Part shown: in pieces, positions 27,508-35,734 of the stretch
How positions within the stretch are numbered: position 1 is the first letter of the stretch
Layout of the letters: each line of letters opens with the position of its first letter
NCBI GenBank assembly: GCA_029203105.1
Contig: CP119318.1
Location: 572,501 to 636,500 of the forward strand
From: Candidatus Kaistia colombiensis
Lineage (GTDB): Bacteria; Pseudomonadota; Alphaproteobacteria; Rhizobiales; Kaistiaceae
DNA length: 64,000 bases
Direction of reading: 5' to 3'
Position numbers and translations under genes: made by a program
The notes under the pieces: model-generated
What the model was told of the DNA's origin: nothing
Databases searched by the model: none
Seen by the model: only the letters and a program-made list of their open reading frames with translations

Positions 27508-28110
27508 ATGAACAAGCTTCTCCTCGCCGGCGCCGCCCTGGTCGCGCTCACGGGCGCCGCTTCGGCCGCCGATCTCACCTACGAGCCCGCTCCCGCCCCC
27601 GCTCCCATCGTCACCGAGGCGGCCTTCGACTGGACCGGCTTCTATGTCGGTGTGCATGGTGGCGCGCTGTTCGGCGACTTCACCGGCGACCTCAATGGCC
27701 TCAGCGGCACCGGCGGCCTCGTCGGCGCGCAGGCCGGCTACAACTACCAGATCGACCATTGGGTGATCGGCGTCGAGACGGACATCGCCTATTCGTCGCT
27801 GTCGGACGTTGCTGAACTGCAGTGGCTCGGCAAGACCACGGCCCGCGCCGGTTACGCCTGGGACAACTTCCTGCTCTACGCCAAGGGCGGCGTCGCCTAT
27901 GGCGACCTCAAGTTCGCCGACCAGAGCCAGTGGGCCGTCGGCTGGACGGCCGGTGCCGGCGTCGAATACGCCTTCACCAAGAACCTCACCGCTCGCCTCG
28001 AATACGACTATGTCGACCTCGGCAAGCAGGATTTCGGCAACGTCGATCCGATCGTCAGTGGCGGCGCCACGGGTCATGCGATCACGGCCGGCCTGAACTT
28101 CAAGTTCTGA
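27508..28110 (+). CDS. Omp25/RopB-like outer-membrane beta-barrel protein
   Basis: 200 residues. A cleavable signal peptide (MNKLLLAGAALVALTGAASA|ADL) is followed by a Pro/Ala-rich spacer. The 8-strand barrel then starts with FDWTGFYVGVHGGALFG, continues with AQAGYNYQIDHWVIGVETDI and KGGVAYGDLKF, and ends in the required terminal aromatic (ITAGLNFKF). This is the Omp25/Omp31-type family common in Rhizobiales. GAGGTTCTT precedes the ATG. It is monocistronic with a strong terminator after it. Role is structural/outer-membrane stability by family. Confidence 0.9.
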   Translation: MNKLLLAGAALVALTGAASAADLTYEPAPAPAPIVTEAAFDWTGFYVGVHGGALFGDFTGDLNGLSGTGGLVGAQAGYNYQIDHWVIGVETDIAYSSLSDVAELQWLGKTTARAGYAWDNFLLYAKGGVAYGDLKFADQSQWAVGWTAGAGVEYAFTKNLTARLEYDYVDLGKQDFGNVDPIVSGGATGHAITAGLNFKF

Positions 28111-28133
28111 TCGACCCGATCCCGAACGAACGG

Positions 28134-28166
28134 AAAGCCCGGCCCCGCGCCGGGCTTTCTTTTTTC
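28134..28166 (+). terminator. Terminator of the outer-membrane protein gene
   Basis: AAAGCCCGGC / GCCGGGCTTT stem with a five-base loop, followed by CTTTTTT, 24 bp after the stop codon. Confidence 0.9.
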
Positions 28167-28261
28167 CGGCGGCACGCCCAGCCTTCCCCGTGCCGTCTCG
28201 CTCTTGCCGCCGCGCCCTTGCCGCCCCTGCCGCGACATGCTTCATCGGGGTTTCCACACCC

Positions 28262-28801
28262 ATGGCGAAGAGCGAGACCAGGATGCCGGCCAGCCAGGAC
28301 GATCTGTTCGCGTTTCTCGAAGGCCTCGGCATCGAGACGACGACCGTCACCCATCCGCCGCTCTACACGGTGGAGGAATCGCAGGCCTTGCGCGGCGCCA
28401 TCGAGGGCCTGCACAGCAAGAACCTGTTCCTGAAGGACAAGAAGGGCGCGCTCTTCCTCGTCGTCGCGGAAGAGCAGGCGGTGATCGACCTGAAACGGCT
28501 GCATGAGCGCATCGGCGCCTCAGGCCGCGTCTCGTTCGGCTCGGCCGAGCTGATGCAGAGCCGGCTCGGTGTGCTGCCGGGTTCGGTAACGCCGTTCGGC
28601 GTGCTGAGCGATCGGCCGGCCGAGGTCCAGGTCGTGCTCGACGCGGCGCTGGCAAAGGGCGGACCGGTCAACTTCCATCCGCTGGTCAACACGGCGACGA
28701 CGACAATCGCCGCGGAGGATCTCCTGACCTTCCTGCGCGCCACCGGGCACGAGCCACTTCTGCTCGCCTTTTCCGAGCCTTCCGGCAATCCGGATTTGTA
28801 A
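28262..28801 (+). CDS. Prolyl-tRNA editing protein (YbaK/ProX deacylase family)
   Basis: About 179 residues. The YbaK/EbsC-type fold is shown by DLFAFLEGLGIETTTVTHPPLYTVEES, HSKNLFLKDKKGALFLVV, GRVSFGSAELMQSRLGVLPGSVTPFG and VNFHPLVNTATTTI. The GxxP loop and the NxH/KNLF segments match stand-alone ProX enzymes that hydrolyse Ala-tRNA(Pro). ATGs at 28262 and 28283 are both possible starts and neither has a strong ribosome-binding site. It precedes the thioredoxin-like gene on the same strand. Confidence 0.85.
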   Translation: MAKSETRMPASQDDLFAFLEGLGIETTTVTHPPLYTVEESQALRGAIEGLHSKNLFLKDKKGALFLVVAEEQAVIDLKRLHERIGASGRVSFGSAELMQSRLGVLPGSVTPFGVLSDRPAEVQVVLDAALAKGGPVNFHPLVNTATTTIAAEDLLTFLRATGHEPLLLAFSEPSGNPDL

Positions 28802-28875
28802 ATCCGGGCTCGAAGCGCCATGTTCTCGGCGACGCGCCGGCGCGAAGCCGGCCCCCGATGATCGAGGCAATCCGC

Positions 28876-29802
28876 ATGAACCAGCCCAGCTTCAGCCCCG
28901 GCTCCCCCGCGACCCAGGCCGGCAACGGCGCCGACGCGCTGATCAAGGACACGACGACCAACACGTTTGCCAAGGACGTGCTGGAGGAATCGCGCCGCAG
29001 CCGGTTCTGGTCGATTTCTGGGCGCCCTGGTGCGGCCCGTGCAAGCAGCTGACGCCGGTGATCGAGAAGGTCGTGCAGCAGGCGCGCGGCACGGTTCGCC
29101 TCGTCAAGATGAACATCGACGACCATCCCCAGATCGCCGGCCAGCTCGGCATCCAGTCGATTCCGGCCGTCATCGCCTTCGTCGACGGGCCGTCCGGTCG
29201 ACGGCTTCATGGGCGCGCTGCCGGAGAGCCAGATCAAGGAATTCATCGAGCGCGTGGCGGGTCCCGCCGGCGGCGCCGAGATCGAGGCGGCGCTCGGCGA
29301 GGCCGAGGCGCTGGTCGAGCAGGGTGACTTCGCCCAGGCGGCCGAGCTCTATGCCGCGATCCTGGCGGCCGAACCCGACACCTTCAAGGCGGTGCTCGGC
29401 TTGGCGCGCTGCGACATCGCGACGGGAAACATCGACGCGGCCAAGGCGCTGCTCGAGGCCCTGCCGGCCGAAAAGGCCAATGACCCGGGCGTGACCGCGC
29501 TCAAGGCGCAGATCGCGCTGGCCGACCAGGCGGCCGATCTCGGCGAGGAAGGCGAGCTGCGCGCCCGCATCGAGAGCAATCCTAGGGATCTCGATGCCCG
29601 CTTCGAGCTCGCGCTGCTGCTCAACGCCAAGGACCAGCGCGAGGACGCCGCCGACCAGCTTCTTGACATCTTCCGCATGAACCGCAGTTGGGAGGATGAC
29701 AAGGCGCGCAAGCAACTGGTGCAGTTCTTCGAGGCCTGGGGTCCGACCGACGAAGCGACGCTCTATGGTCGTCGCCGCCTTTCCTCCCTTCTATTCGCAT
29801 AG
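28876..29802 (+). CDS. Thioredoxin-TPR chaperedoxin (CnoX/YbbN family), two frameshifts
   Basis: A thioredoxin domain (NTFAKDVLEES ... DFWAPWCGPCKQLTPVIEKVV, CGPC near residue 52) is followed by TPR-like repeats (FAQAAELYAAILAAEPDTFKAVLGLARC; ELALLLNAKDQREDAADQLLDIF). This is the architecture of CnoX/YbbN proteins, which hold and protect unfolded proteins. The coding frame is lost by a missing base near 29,000 and recovered after an extra G near 29,190, net zero. The start at 28876 (MNQPSFSPG) follows GAGGCA; an upstream ATG at 28858 is also in frame. Co-oriented with the Lon-N gene. Confidence 0.88.
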
Positions 29803-29814
29803 GGCGCTTTTCGT

Positions 29815-30492
29815 ATGCAGGCAGGCAATGCCACCTATGAAGGCCCGGACGATCTGCCTGGCCTGATCCCCGTCTTTCCGCTTCCCGAGGCACTGCTTCT
29901 GCCGCGCGGCCAGATGCCCCTCAGCATCTTCGAGCCGCGGTACCTGGCCATGGTCGATCATGCCATGGCCGGCGACCGCATCATCGGCATGGTCCAGCCG
30001 ATGACGATGACGGAGGACGGCGAAGACGCGGCGGAACTGTTCGCCGTCGGCTGCGCCGGCCGCATCACCTCCTATTCGGAGACGGGCGACGGCCGCTACA
30101 TGATCTGCCTGACCGGCATCAGCCGCTTCCGCATCCTGGAAGAGGTCGAGCCGCTGTCGGGCTTTCGCCAATGCCGGGTCTCGGCCGCCGATTTCCCGTC
30201 GGATTTCGTTGAGGACGCGGGGTCCGAGACGGTCGATCGCGGCCATCTGCTCGATACGTTCCGTCAATATCTCGACGCCAACCAGCTCGAAGCCGATTGG
30301 GACAGCATCGAGAAGGCGTCGAACGAGACGCTGGTCAACGCGCTGTCGATGATGAGCCCCTACGGCATGGCGGAAAAGCAGGCGCTGCTCGAGGCGCCGG
30401 ATCTGCGCACCCGCGCCGAGACGCTGATCGCGCTGACGGAGATCTCGCTGGCGCGGCGCGGCGACGGCACCGCAACCTCGCAACTGCAATAG
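29815..30492 (+). CDS. Lon N-terminal substrate-binding domain protein
   Basis: 225 residues consisting only of the Lon N domain: LPGLIPVFPLPEALLLPRGQMPLSIFEPRYLAMVDHAMAGDRIIGMVQP, then CAGRITSYSETGDGRYMICLTGISRFRI and LLDTFRQYL. There is no AAA+ or protease part. Such stand-alone proteins are common beside thioredoxin-like genes in alphaproteobacteria; their function is not established. It starts 12 bp after the chaperedoxin stop and precedes the Trm112-like gene by 12 bp, indicating an operon. Confidence 0.9.
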   Translation: MQAGNATYEGPDDLPGLIPVFPLPEALLLPRGQMPLSIFEPRYLAMVDHAMAGDRIIGMVQPMTMTEDGEDAAELFAVGCAGRITSYSETGDGRYMICLTGISRFRILEEVEPLSGFRQCRVSAADFPSDFVEDAGSETVDRGHLLDTFRQYLDANQLEADWDSIEKASNETLVNALSMMSPYGMAEKQALLEAPDLRTRAETLIALTEISLARRGDGTATSQLQ

Positions 30493-30504
30493 GGAGGCGA
30501 TGCC

Positions 30505-30696
30505 ATGGTCCATGTCGAGCGCCCGGCTAGCCGGATCGATGGCAAGCTGCTGGAACTCCTCGTCTGTCCGTTGACCAAGACGACGCTGGAATATGACGCC
30601 GAGCGTCAGGAACTGGTGAGCCGCGCCGCGCGGCTCGCCTACCCCATCCGCGACGGCATCCCGATCCTGCTGCCGGACGAAGCCCGTCCGTTCTAG
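30505..30696 (+). CDS. Trm112-like/UPF0434 small protein
   Basis: 63 residues: LLELLVCPLTKTTLEYD, then LAYPIRDGIPILLPDEA. This is the zinc-finger-like Trm112 fold in which most cysteines are lost (a single CP motif remains), as is usual for UPF0434. It follows the Lon-N gene directly with GGGAGGCG upstream of the ATG. Trm112 proteins activate methyltransferases in eukaryotes; the bacterial role is unclear. Confidence 0.88.
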   Translation: MVHVERPASRIDGKLLELLVCPLTKTTLEYDAERQELVSRAARLAYPIRDGIPILLPDEARPF

Positions 30697-30728
30697 GCGC
30701 TTTCTGTCTGCAGGAACCGCCCCTCGCC

Positions 30729-30838
30729 GTCATTCCGGACGCAGCGAAGCGGAGATCCGGGATCCATCCATCCAGGTTCTCGGACTAAAGCGGTGAAGCT
30801 TCGGCTGCACGCATCCCAGGCCAAGCCCGGGATGACAC
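30729..30838. repeat. Dispersed intergenic repeat (GTCAT...GGGATGAC type)
   Basis: The block begins GTCATTCCGGACGCAGCGAA, includes GAGATCCGGGATCCAT, and ends CCAAGCCCGGGATGACAC. Its outer parts form an imperfect inverted repeat. A related block is at 45543-45650. It is part of a 560-bp non-coding stretch (30697-31255) made of such elements; I see no gene there. Confidence 0.65.
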
Positions 30839-30957
30839 CGTGTGGACGGAGGGGGCGCAGCAATTATCTCCGTTGGGAAGGTCTTGCTTCACCTCTCCCT
30901 GAGGAGATCTTCGCGCAACGCCAAATGTCATCACGCGTTCTACGCCGCATGGGCCAG

Positions 30958-31071
30958 AACTCGTCGCCCCGGCGAAGGCCGGGGCCCATGAACACCGGCT
31001 TGACGTGGCCGTAGCTGAGCCTTTTGGCTACGGAATTGTGTGTATGGATCCCGACCTTCGTCGGGATAACG
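30958..31071. repeat. Dispersed intergenic repeat, second type
   Basis: TCGCCCCGGCGAAGGCCGGGG with CCCATGAACAC, and a distal ATGGATCCCGACCTTCGTCGG with GATAACGAC, form two hairpins bounding about 110 bp. They are similar in design to the neighbouring intergenic repeats. No coding potential seen. Confidence 0.5.
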
Positions 31072-31116
31072 ACCTGAAATGCACGGTCTGCGCAGGTCGA
31101 CGATGTTGTGCGAATG

Positions 31117-31235
31117 TCTCCTGAGGGAGAGGTCGACGGCCGGAGGCCGGCGGGTGAGGGTTTACGGCCTCCCCGGATGGTTCCCTAACCCCTCACCCGG
31201 CGCTTCGAGCCGACCTCTCCCGCCGGGAGAGGTAA
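31117..31235. repeat. Dispersed ~120-bp palindromic repeat, copy 2
   Basis: Same order of blocks as 21617-21738: CTGAGGGAGAGGTCGACGG, GCCGGCGGGTGAGGGTTTAC, CGGATGGTTCCCTAACCC and CTCACCCGGC, ending with GACCTCTCCC and GGGAGAGGTAAG. A truncated relative of the end (CACCTCTCCCTGAGGAGAT) is near 30,890. It lies just beyond the stop of the ubiH-type gene. Confidence 0.8.
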
Positions 31236-31255
31236 GAACTCCATCGCGCGAGAAA

Positions 31256-32512
31256 TCAGATCGTCTCGCCGCGCAACAGACGCGGCCCGGCCTGGCCGAC
31301 ATCGGAGGCCGCGCCAATAAAGCTGTCCTTCAGGCGGGGCAGCCGGTCGACCAGACCGAGGCCGACATCGCGCAGAATGCGCAGGGCCGGATTGTCGTTC
31401 GAGAACAGCCGCGTCAGCCCGTCGGTCACGATGCCCATCTGCACCGTGTCGAAGCGGCGCCAGCGTTCGTAGCGCTCCAGGATGTCGAGCGTGCCGGGGT
31501 CGAGCCCGAGGCGGGCCGCATCGACGACCGTCTCCGCCAGCGCCGCCGCGTCCTTGAAGCCGAGATTGAGCCCCTGCCCGGCGATCGGATGGATCGCATG
31601 GGCGGCGTCGCCGACCAGCGCCACGCGCGGCGCGATGAAGGAGCGCGCCAGCTTCAGGCCGATCGGATAGGCGCGCCGGGGTCCGATTGCCTCGATCGGT
31701 CCGAGATGATGGCCGAAGCGACGCTCGAGCTCGAGCTGGAAGGTGAAGTCGTCCGCCGCGACCAGCCGGTCGGCATGTTCGGTGCGCTCCGACCAGACCA
31801 GCGACGAACGGTTGCCGGGCAGCGGCAGGATCGCGAACGGGCCGGCCGGCAGGAAATGCTCTTCCGCCCGGCCGCGATGCGGCCGCTCATGCTGCACTGT
31901 GATGACGATGCCGGACTGGCCATAGGACCAGCCGACGGTGCGGATGCCGGCGAGATCGCGCAGCCGAGACTTCGCACCATCGGCGGCGACCAGCAGACGG
32001 GCGGCGATGATCCGGCCGCTGCCGAGCTTCGCCTCGACGGAACTGGCGCGGGTGATGAAATCGACGACCGAATCGCCAGCGATCAGTTCGACGCCGGCGT
32101 CGCGGCAGGCTTCGGACAAGGCGCCGACCAGCGCCCCGTTCGGCACCATATGGGCGAAGGGCTCGCCATTCTCGACCGAGCCGGCGAAAGTCAGGAATAC
32201 CGGCCGCACCGCGTCGCGCAGGCGGCTGTCGGTGACGATCATCTCGTGGATCGGCTGGCTGGTGGCGTCGATCTGCTGCCAGATCCCCAGCGTCTCCAGC
32301 ATCCGTTTTGCCGCCGCGGCGATCGCCGAGGCGCGGCCGTCACGCGATCCGGCACCGGCGGGCGCCGGATCGACCACGGCAACGGTGAGCGACGGCGCGC
32401 CCTGCTTCAGCGCCAGCGCCGTGCACAGTCCGACATAGCCGCCGCCGGCGATCAGGACGTCGATGGCGGGGGTTCGCTCCTGCTGGGTGGCCGTCGACAT
32501 CGCCATGAACAT
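31256..32512 (-). CDS. UbiH/UbiF/Coq6-family FAD monooxygenase
   Basis: 418 residues. The FAD-binding N-terminus (DVLIAGGGYVGLCTALALK) is followed by the mid-chain ARLLVAADGAKSRLRDLAGI (DG motif) and GDAAHAIHPIAGQGLNLGFKDAAALAE (second FAD motif plus the UbiH signature). It would hydroxylate the ubiquinone ring at the inner membrane. ATGs at 32512, 32506 and 32500 are all in frame; GGAAGGGATGG precedes them. Divergent from tesB across about 100 bp. Which ring position it modifies cannot be told by eye. Confidence 0.9.
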   Translation of the reverse strand: MFMAMSTATQQERTPAIDVLIAGGGYVGLCTALALKQGAPSLTVAVVDPAPAGAGSRDGRASAIAAAAKRMLETLGIWQQIDATSQPIHEMIVTDSRLRDAVRPVFLTFAGSVENGEPFAHMVPNGALVGALSEACRDAGVELIAGDSVVDFITRASSVEAKLGSGRIIAARLLVAADGAKSRLRDLAGIRTVGWSYGQSGIVITVQHERPHRGRAEEHFLPAGPFAILPLPGNRSSLVWSERTEHADRLVAADDFTFQLELERRFGHHLGPIEAIGPRRAYPIGLKLARSFIAPRVALVGDAAHAIHPIAGQGLNLGFKDAAALAETVVDAARLGLDPGTLDILERYERWRRFDTVQMGIVTDGLTRLFSNDNPALRILRDVGLGLVDRLPRLKDSFIGAASDVGQAGPRLLRGETI

Positions 32513-32611
32513 CCATCCCTTCCGGCGATCCGCCGCTTGACTTGACCGGCCGGCCGCCGCAACTGAGCGCTACCAACCGATCCAAAATATCCGAACGCGA
32601 CCGATGCAAGC

Positions 32612-33464
32612 ATGATCGACGACCTTCTCTCGATACTCGATCTGGAACCGCTGGAACACAATCTGTTCCGGGGTCGCAGCTTCGATCCGGGCTGGCAGCG
32701 CGTTTTCGGCGGCCAGGTGATCGGCCAGGCGCTGGTGGCGGCCTCGCGCACGGTCACCGACCGGCCCGTGCATTCGCTGCACGGCTATTTCCTGCGGCCG
32801 GGCGATCCGAGCGGCGCCGATCGTCTACGAGGTCGAGCGGGTCCGCGACGGCGGCAGCTTTTCCACCCGCCGCGTCGTCGCCATCCAGCACGGCCAGACC
32901 ATCTTCGTGATGTCGGCCTCGTTTCATATCCGCGAGGACGGGCTCGATCACCAGATCGCCATGCCGGACGTGCCGGTGCCGGAGGACCTGCCGGTCGATG
33001 GCGAGCTTGGCGCCGCGCTGCTCGACGGCGCGCCGCCCGGCGTGCGGCGCTACTGGGAACGGCTCAGGCCGATCGAGCTGCGCCCGGTCGACCTCAAGGG
33101 CTATTTCCGCCGCGACGAGCCGCGCAACAGCCACGCCATCTGGATGCGCGCCAAGACCGCGATCGGCGACGATCCGGTATTGAACAGCTGCGTGCTCGCT
33201 TATGCCTCCGACCTGACACTGCTCGACACCACGCTGCTGGCGCATGCCCGCTCCGCCTTCGATCCGTCGCTGCAGGTCGTCAGCCTCGACCACGCCATGT
33301 GGTTCCATCGGCCGTTCCGGATCGATGACTGGCTGCTCTATGTCGAGGACAGCCCCTCGGCGCATGGCGCACGCGGCTTCAACCGCGGCAGCCTGTTCGA
33401 CCGGCGCGGCGTGCTGGTCGCCTCGGTGGCGCAGGAGGGCCTGGTCCGGCCCGTCACCCGCTGA
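32612..33464 (+). CDS. tesB: Acyl-CoA thioesterase II (one frameshift)
   Basis: Double-hotdog TesB: SILDLEPLEHNLFRGRSFDPGWQRVFGGQVIGQALVAASRTV in the first frame. After one extra base near 32,815 the second frame gives FVMSASFHIREDGLDHQ, VRRYWERLRPIELRPVDL, ASDLTLLDTTLLAH and the C-terminal catalytic-region SLDHAMWFHRPFRIDDWLLY. It hydrolyses acyl-CoAs to free fatty acids and CoA. About 284 residues in total, the usual length. Confidence 0.92.
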
Positions 33465-33505
33465 CGCCTATTTTTCACGCAACGCCCATCGACCGCCCAA
33501 TGATT

Positions 33506-33519
33506 AGGCAAATCTGCCT
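33506..33519. promoter_or_regulatory. Inverted repeat upstream of glnK
   Basis: AGGCAAATCTGCCT (5-bp arms, 4-bp spacer) extends imperfectly to ATTAGGCA...TGCCTGAT. It lies about 130 bp upstream of the sigma-54-like promoter, in the position of an enhancer site. It does not match the NtrC consensus closely, so the ligand is unknown. Confidence 0.35.
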
Positions 33520-33633
33520 GATTGCCTTCGCGGTGATCAGAATTTCCGGCAAGGGCGCGGCAACGGCCGCCGTTTGACGCCTCGCCTGCCGCCCTTCTGC
33601 GCGGTTCGCATTTTTTTCAGCAAGATCTCGAAG

Positions 33634-33650
33634 TTGGCACGGACCTTGAT
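33634..33650 (+). promoter_or_regulatory. Sigma-54 (RpoN) promoter of glnK-amtB
   Basis: TTGGCACGGACCTTGAT matches the -24/-12 consensus (TGGCACG-N4-TTGC) except for A in place of C at the -12 dinucleotide. Spacing is exact. It lies 76 bp before the glnK start, and NtrC-dependent sigma-54 control of glnK-amtB is the norm in alphaproteobacteria. Confidence 0.75.
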
Positions 33651-33725
33651 TGGCCTATGCCAGCGGCGGCGTTCGCTTGTCCGCGACAGGCTGCCGAGGC
33701 GCAGAGAGAAATGGGATCCGAACCG

Positions 33726-34064
33726 ATGCAAATCGTCATGGCGATTATCAAGCCGTTCAAGCTGGATGAGGTGCGCGATGCCCTGACGGGTATCGGCGTG
33801 CAGGGCCTGACCGTGACCGAGGTCAAGGGCTATGGCCGGCAGAAGGGCCATACCGAGATCTATCGCGGCGCCGAATATGCCGTCAGCTTCCTGCCCAAGC
33901 TCAAGATCGAGGTCGCGGTGGCCAGCGAAGCCGTCGACAAGGTCGTCGAGGCGATCGCCGGCGCCGCCAAGACCGGCCAGATCGGCGACGGCAAGATCTT
34001 CGTCTACCAGATCGAGCAGGCCGTCCGCATTCGCACCGGCGAGACCGACGCCGACGCGCTCTAG
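33726..34064 (+). CDS. glnK: Nitrogen regulatory protein P-II
   Basis: 112 residues, complete P-II. It has MQIVMAIIKPFKLDEVRDAL, the T-loop GYGRQKGHTEIYRGAEY with uridylylation site Tyr51, and IGDGKIFVYQIEQAVRIRTGETDADAL. Trimeric P-II senses 2-oxoglutarate, ATP/ADP and glutamine and blocks AmtB when nitrogen is sufficient. The start at 33726 fits the family; an in-frame ATG at 33711 would add five residues. amtB follows 139 bp later, the standard pairing. Confidence 0.96.
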   Translation: MQIVMAIIKPFKLDEVRDALTGIGVQGLTVTEVKGYGRQKGHTEIYRGAEYAVSFLPKLKIEVAVASEAVDKVVEAIAGAAKTGQIGDGKIFVYQIEQAVRIRTGETDADAL

Positions 34065-34203
34065 CGCCCTTTCCGCCCCCGCGCCGTCCGCGGGCGGAAC
34101 CGTTTCAAGTCGACCAAGCATTCCATCGAACAACAGCTGCGAGAAGGGCATGGCCCCGGGCGCAGGCAACCGGCGGAAACGTCGGTCGGACAGGAGAAAT
34201 GCA

Positions 34204-35541
34204 ATGAACCTTCGCAAGGCTCCCTTCTCACTCGCAGCGGCAGGGGGCGCGCTGCTCGCCTCGACGGTCGCCGCCTTGGCCCAGGACGCCACGGCGCCAA
34301 CCGTCGAGACCGCCGCCGCCGCCGCACCGGTGCTGAACTCCGGCGACACCGCCTGGATGCTGGTCTCGACCATCCTGGTCCTCGCCATGATCGTTCCCGG
34401 CGTCGCGCTGTTCTATGGCGGTCTCGTCCGCGCCAAGAACATGCTCTCCGTGCTGATGCAGGTGCTCCTGACCGCCTGCGTCGTCATGATCCTGTGGGTC
34501 TTCTACGGCTACAGCCTGACCTTCACCGATGGCGGCTCGCTGATCGGCGGCCTGTCGAAGGCGTTCCTCGCCGGCATCGCGCCGGATACGCTCTCCGGCA
34601 CGATCCCGGAATACGTCTTCCTGTCGTTCCAGATGACCTTCGCGGCGATCACCGCCACCCTGATCGTCGGCGCCTTCGCCGAACGGGTGAAGTTCGCGGC
34701 GGTGATGCTGTTCATGGCGCTCTGGGTCACGGTCGTCTACATCCCGATCGCCCACTCGGTCTGGCAGTCGACCGGCTGGCTGTTCAAGCGCGGCGCGCTG
34801 GATTTCGCCGGCGGTACGGTCGTCCACATCAATGCCGGTATCGCCGGTCTCGTCGGCGCCCTCATCGTCGGCAAGCGCGCGGGCCTCGGCAAGGACCTGA
34901 TGCCGCCCCATTCGCTGACCCTCTCGATGGTCGGCGCCGCCCTGCTGTGGGTCGGCTGGTTCGGCTTCAACGCCGGTTCGGCCCTGACCGCCGGTTCCGT
35001 CGCCGGTCTCGCGACGATCAACACCTTCGTCGCCACCGCCGCCGCCGCCATCGGCTGGTCGGTCGCCGAATGGATCGTCCGCGGCAAGCCCTCCATGCTG
35101 GGCGCCATCTCCGGCGTCGTCACCGGCCTGGTCGCGGTCACCCCGGCCGCCGGCTTCATCGGCCCGATCGGCGCCATCGTCCTCGGCTTCGTCGCGCCCT
35201 TCATCTGCTTCTTCTTCGTCACCACGGTGAAGAACCGCTTCGGCTATGACGACAGCCTCGACGTCTTCGGCATCCATGGCATTGGCGGCATCGTCGGCGC
35301 CATCGCCACCGGCGTCCTCGTCGCCCCGTCGCTCGGCGGCGTCGGCGTCGCCGACTATTCGATGGGCCACCAGGTCTGGATCCAGATCGAAGGCGTGCTG
35401 TTCACGCTCGTCTGGTCCGGCGTCGGCTCGGCGATCCTCTACAAGATCGTCGATGTCGTCATCGGCCTGCGCGTCCGCAAGGAGGTCGAGAGCGAAGGCC
35501 TCGATATCGTCGAGCACGGCGAGCGCGCCTACCACGGCTAA
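34204..35541 (+). CDS. amtB: Ammonium transporter
   Basis: 445 residues. AGGAGAAATGCA precedes the ATG at 34204. A signal peptide (ending VAALAQ|D) and eleven membrane helices are visible. Family blocks include VPGVALFYGGLVRAKNMLSVLMQ, GAFAERVKFAAVMLFM, DFAGGTVVHINAGIAGL (pore His), GWFGFNAGSALTAG and DVFGIHGIGGIVGAI (second pore His). It forms a trimeric inner-membrane NH4+/NH3 channel gated by GlnK. A short open frame in the 139 bp before it is not a gene. Confidence 0.97.
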   Translation: MNLRKAPFSLAAAGGALLASTVAALAQDATAPTVETAAAAAPVLNSGDTAWMLVSTILVLAMIVPGVALFYGGLVRAKNMLSVLMQVLLTACVVMILWVFYGYSLTFTDGGSLIGGLSKAFLAGIAPDTLSGTIPEYVFLSFQMTFAAITATLIVGAFAERVKFAAVMLFMALWVTVVYIPIAHSVWQSTGWLFKRGALDFAGGTVVHINAGIAGLVGALIVGKRAGLGKDLMPPHSLTLSMVGAALLWVGWFGFNAGSALTAGSVAGLATINTFVATAAAAIGWSVAEWIVRGKPSMLGAISGVVTGLVAVTPAAGFIGPIGAIVLGFVAPFICFFFVTTVKNRFGYDDSLDVFGIHGIGGIVGAIATGVLVAPSLGGVGVADYSMGHQVWIQIEGVLFTLVWSGVGSAILYKIVDVVIGLRVRKEVESEGLDIVEHGERAYHG

Positions 35542-35594
35542 GACCGGTCGGGCGCCCCGGCGCCCACCGCAAAAACAAGCCTTCCAGAGTGGAA

Positions 35595-35627
35595 AGACCC
35601 CGGCCCACCCGCCGGGGTCTTTTTTTG
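35595..35627 (+). terminator. Terminator of glnK-amtB
   Basis: AGACCCCGGC / GCCGGGGTCT stem with a six-base loop followed by TTTTTTT, 53 bp beyond the amtB stop. Confidence 0.92.
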
Positions 35628-35734
35628 GCCCCCGCCGCCATGGTTAAAGCGGGCTTAACCAACGGCCACTACGGTTGTTCTCTCTGCAGTCAAGACAAGG
35701 ATGGGGGCTCGGCCCGACGAGCGCCCAGGCAAGC

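Noticed and set aside
33465..33725. Riboswitch or leader RNA before glnK
   Set aside because: No known aptamer pattern seen; a sigma-54 promoter only 76 bp upstream leaves too short a leader.
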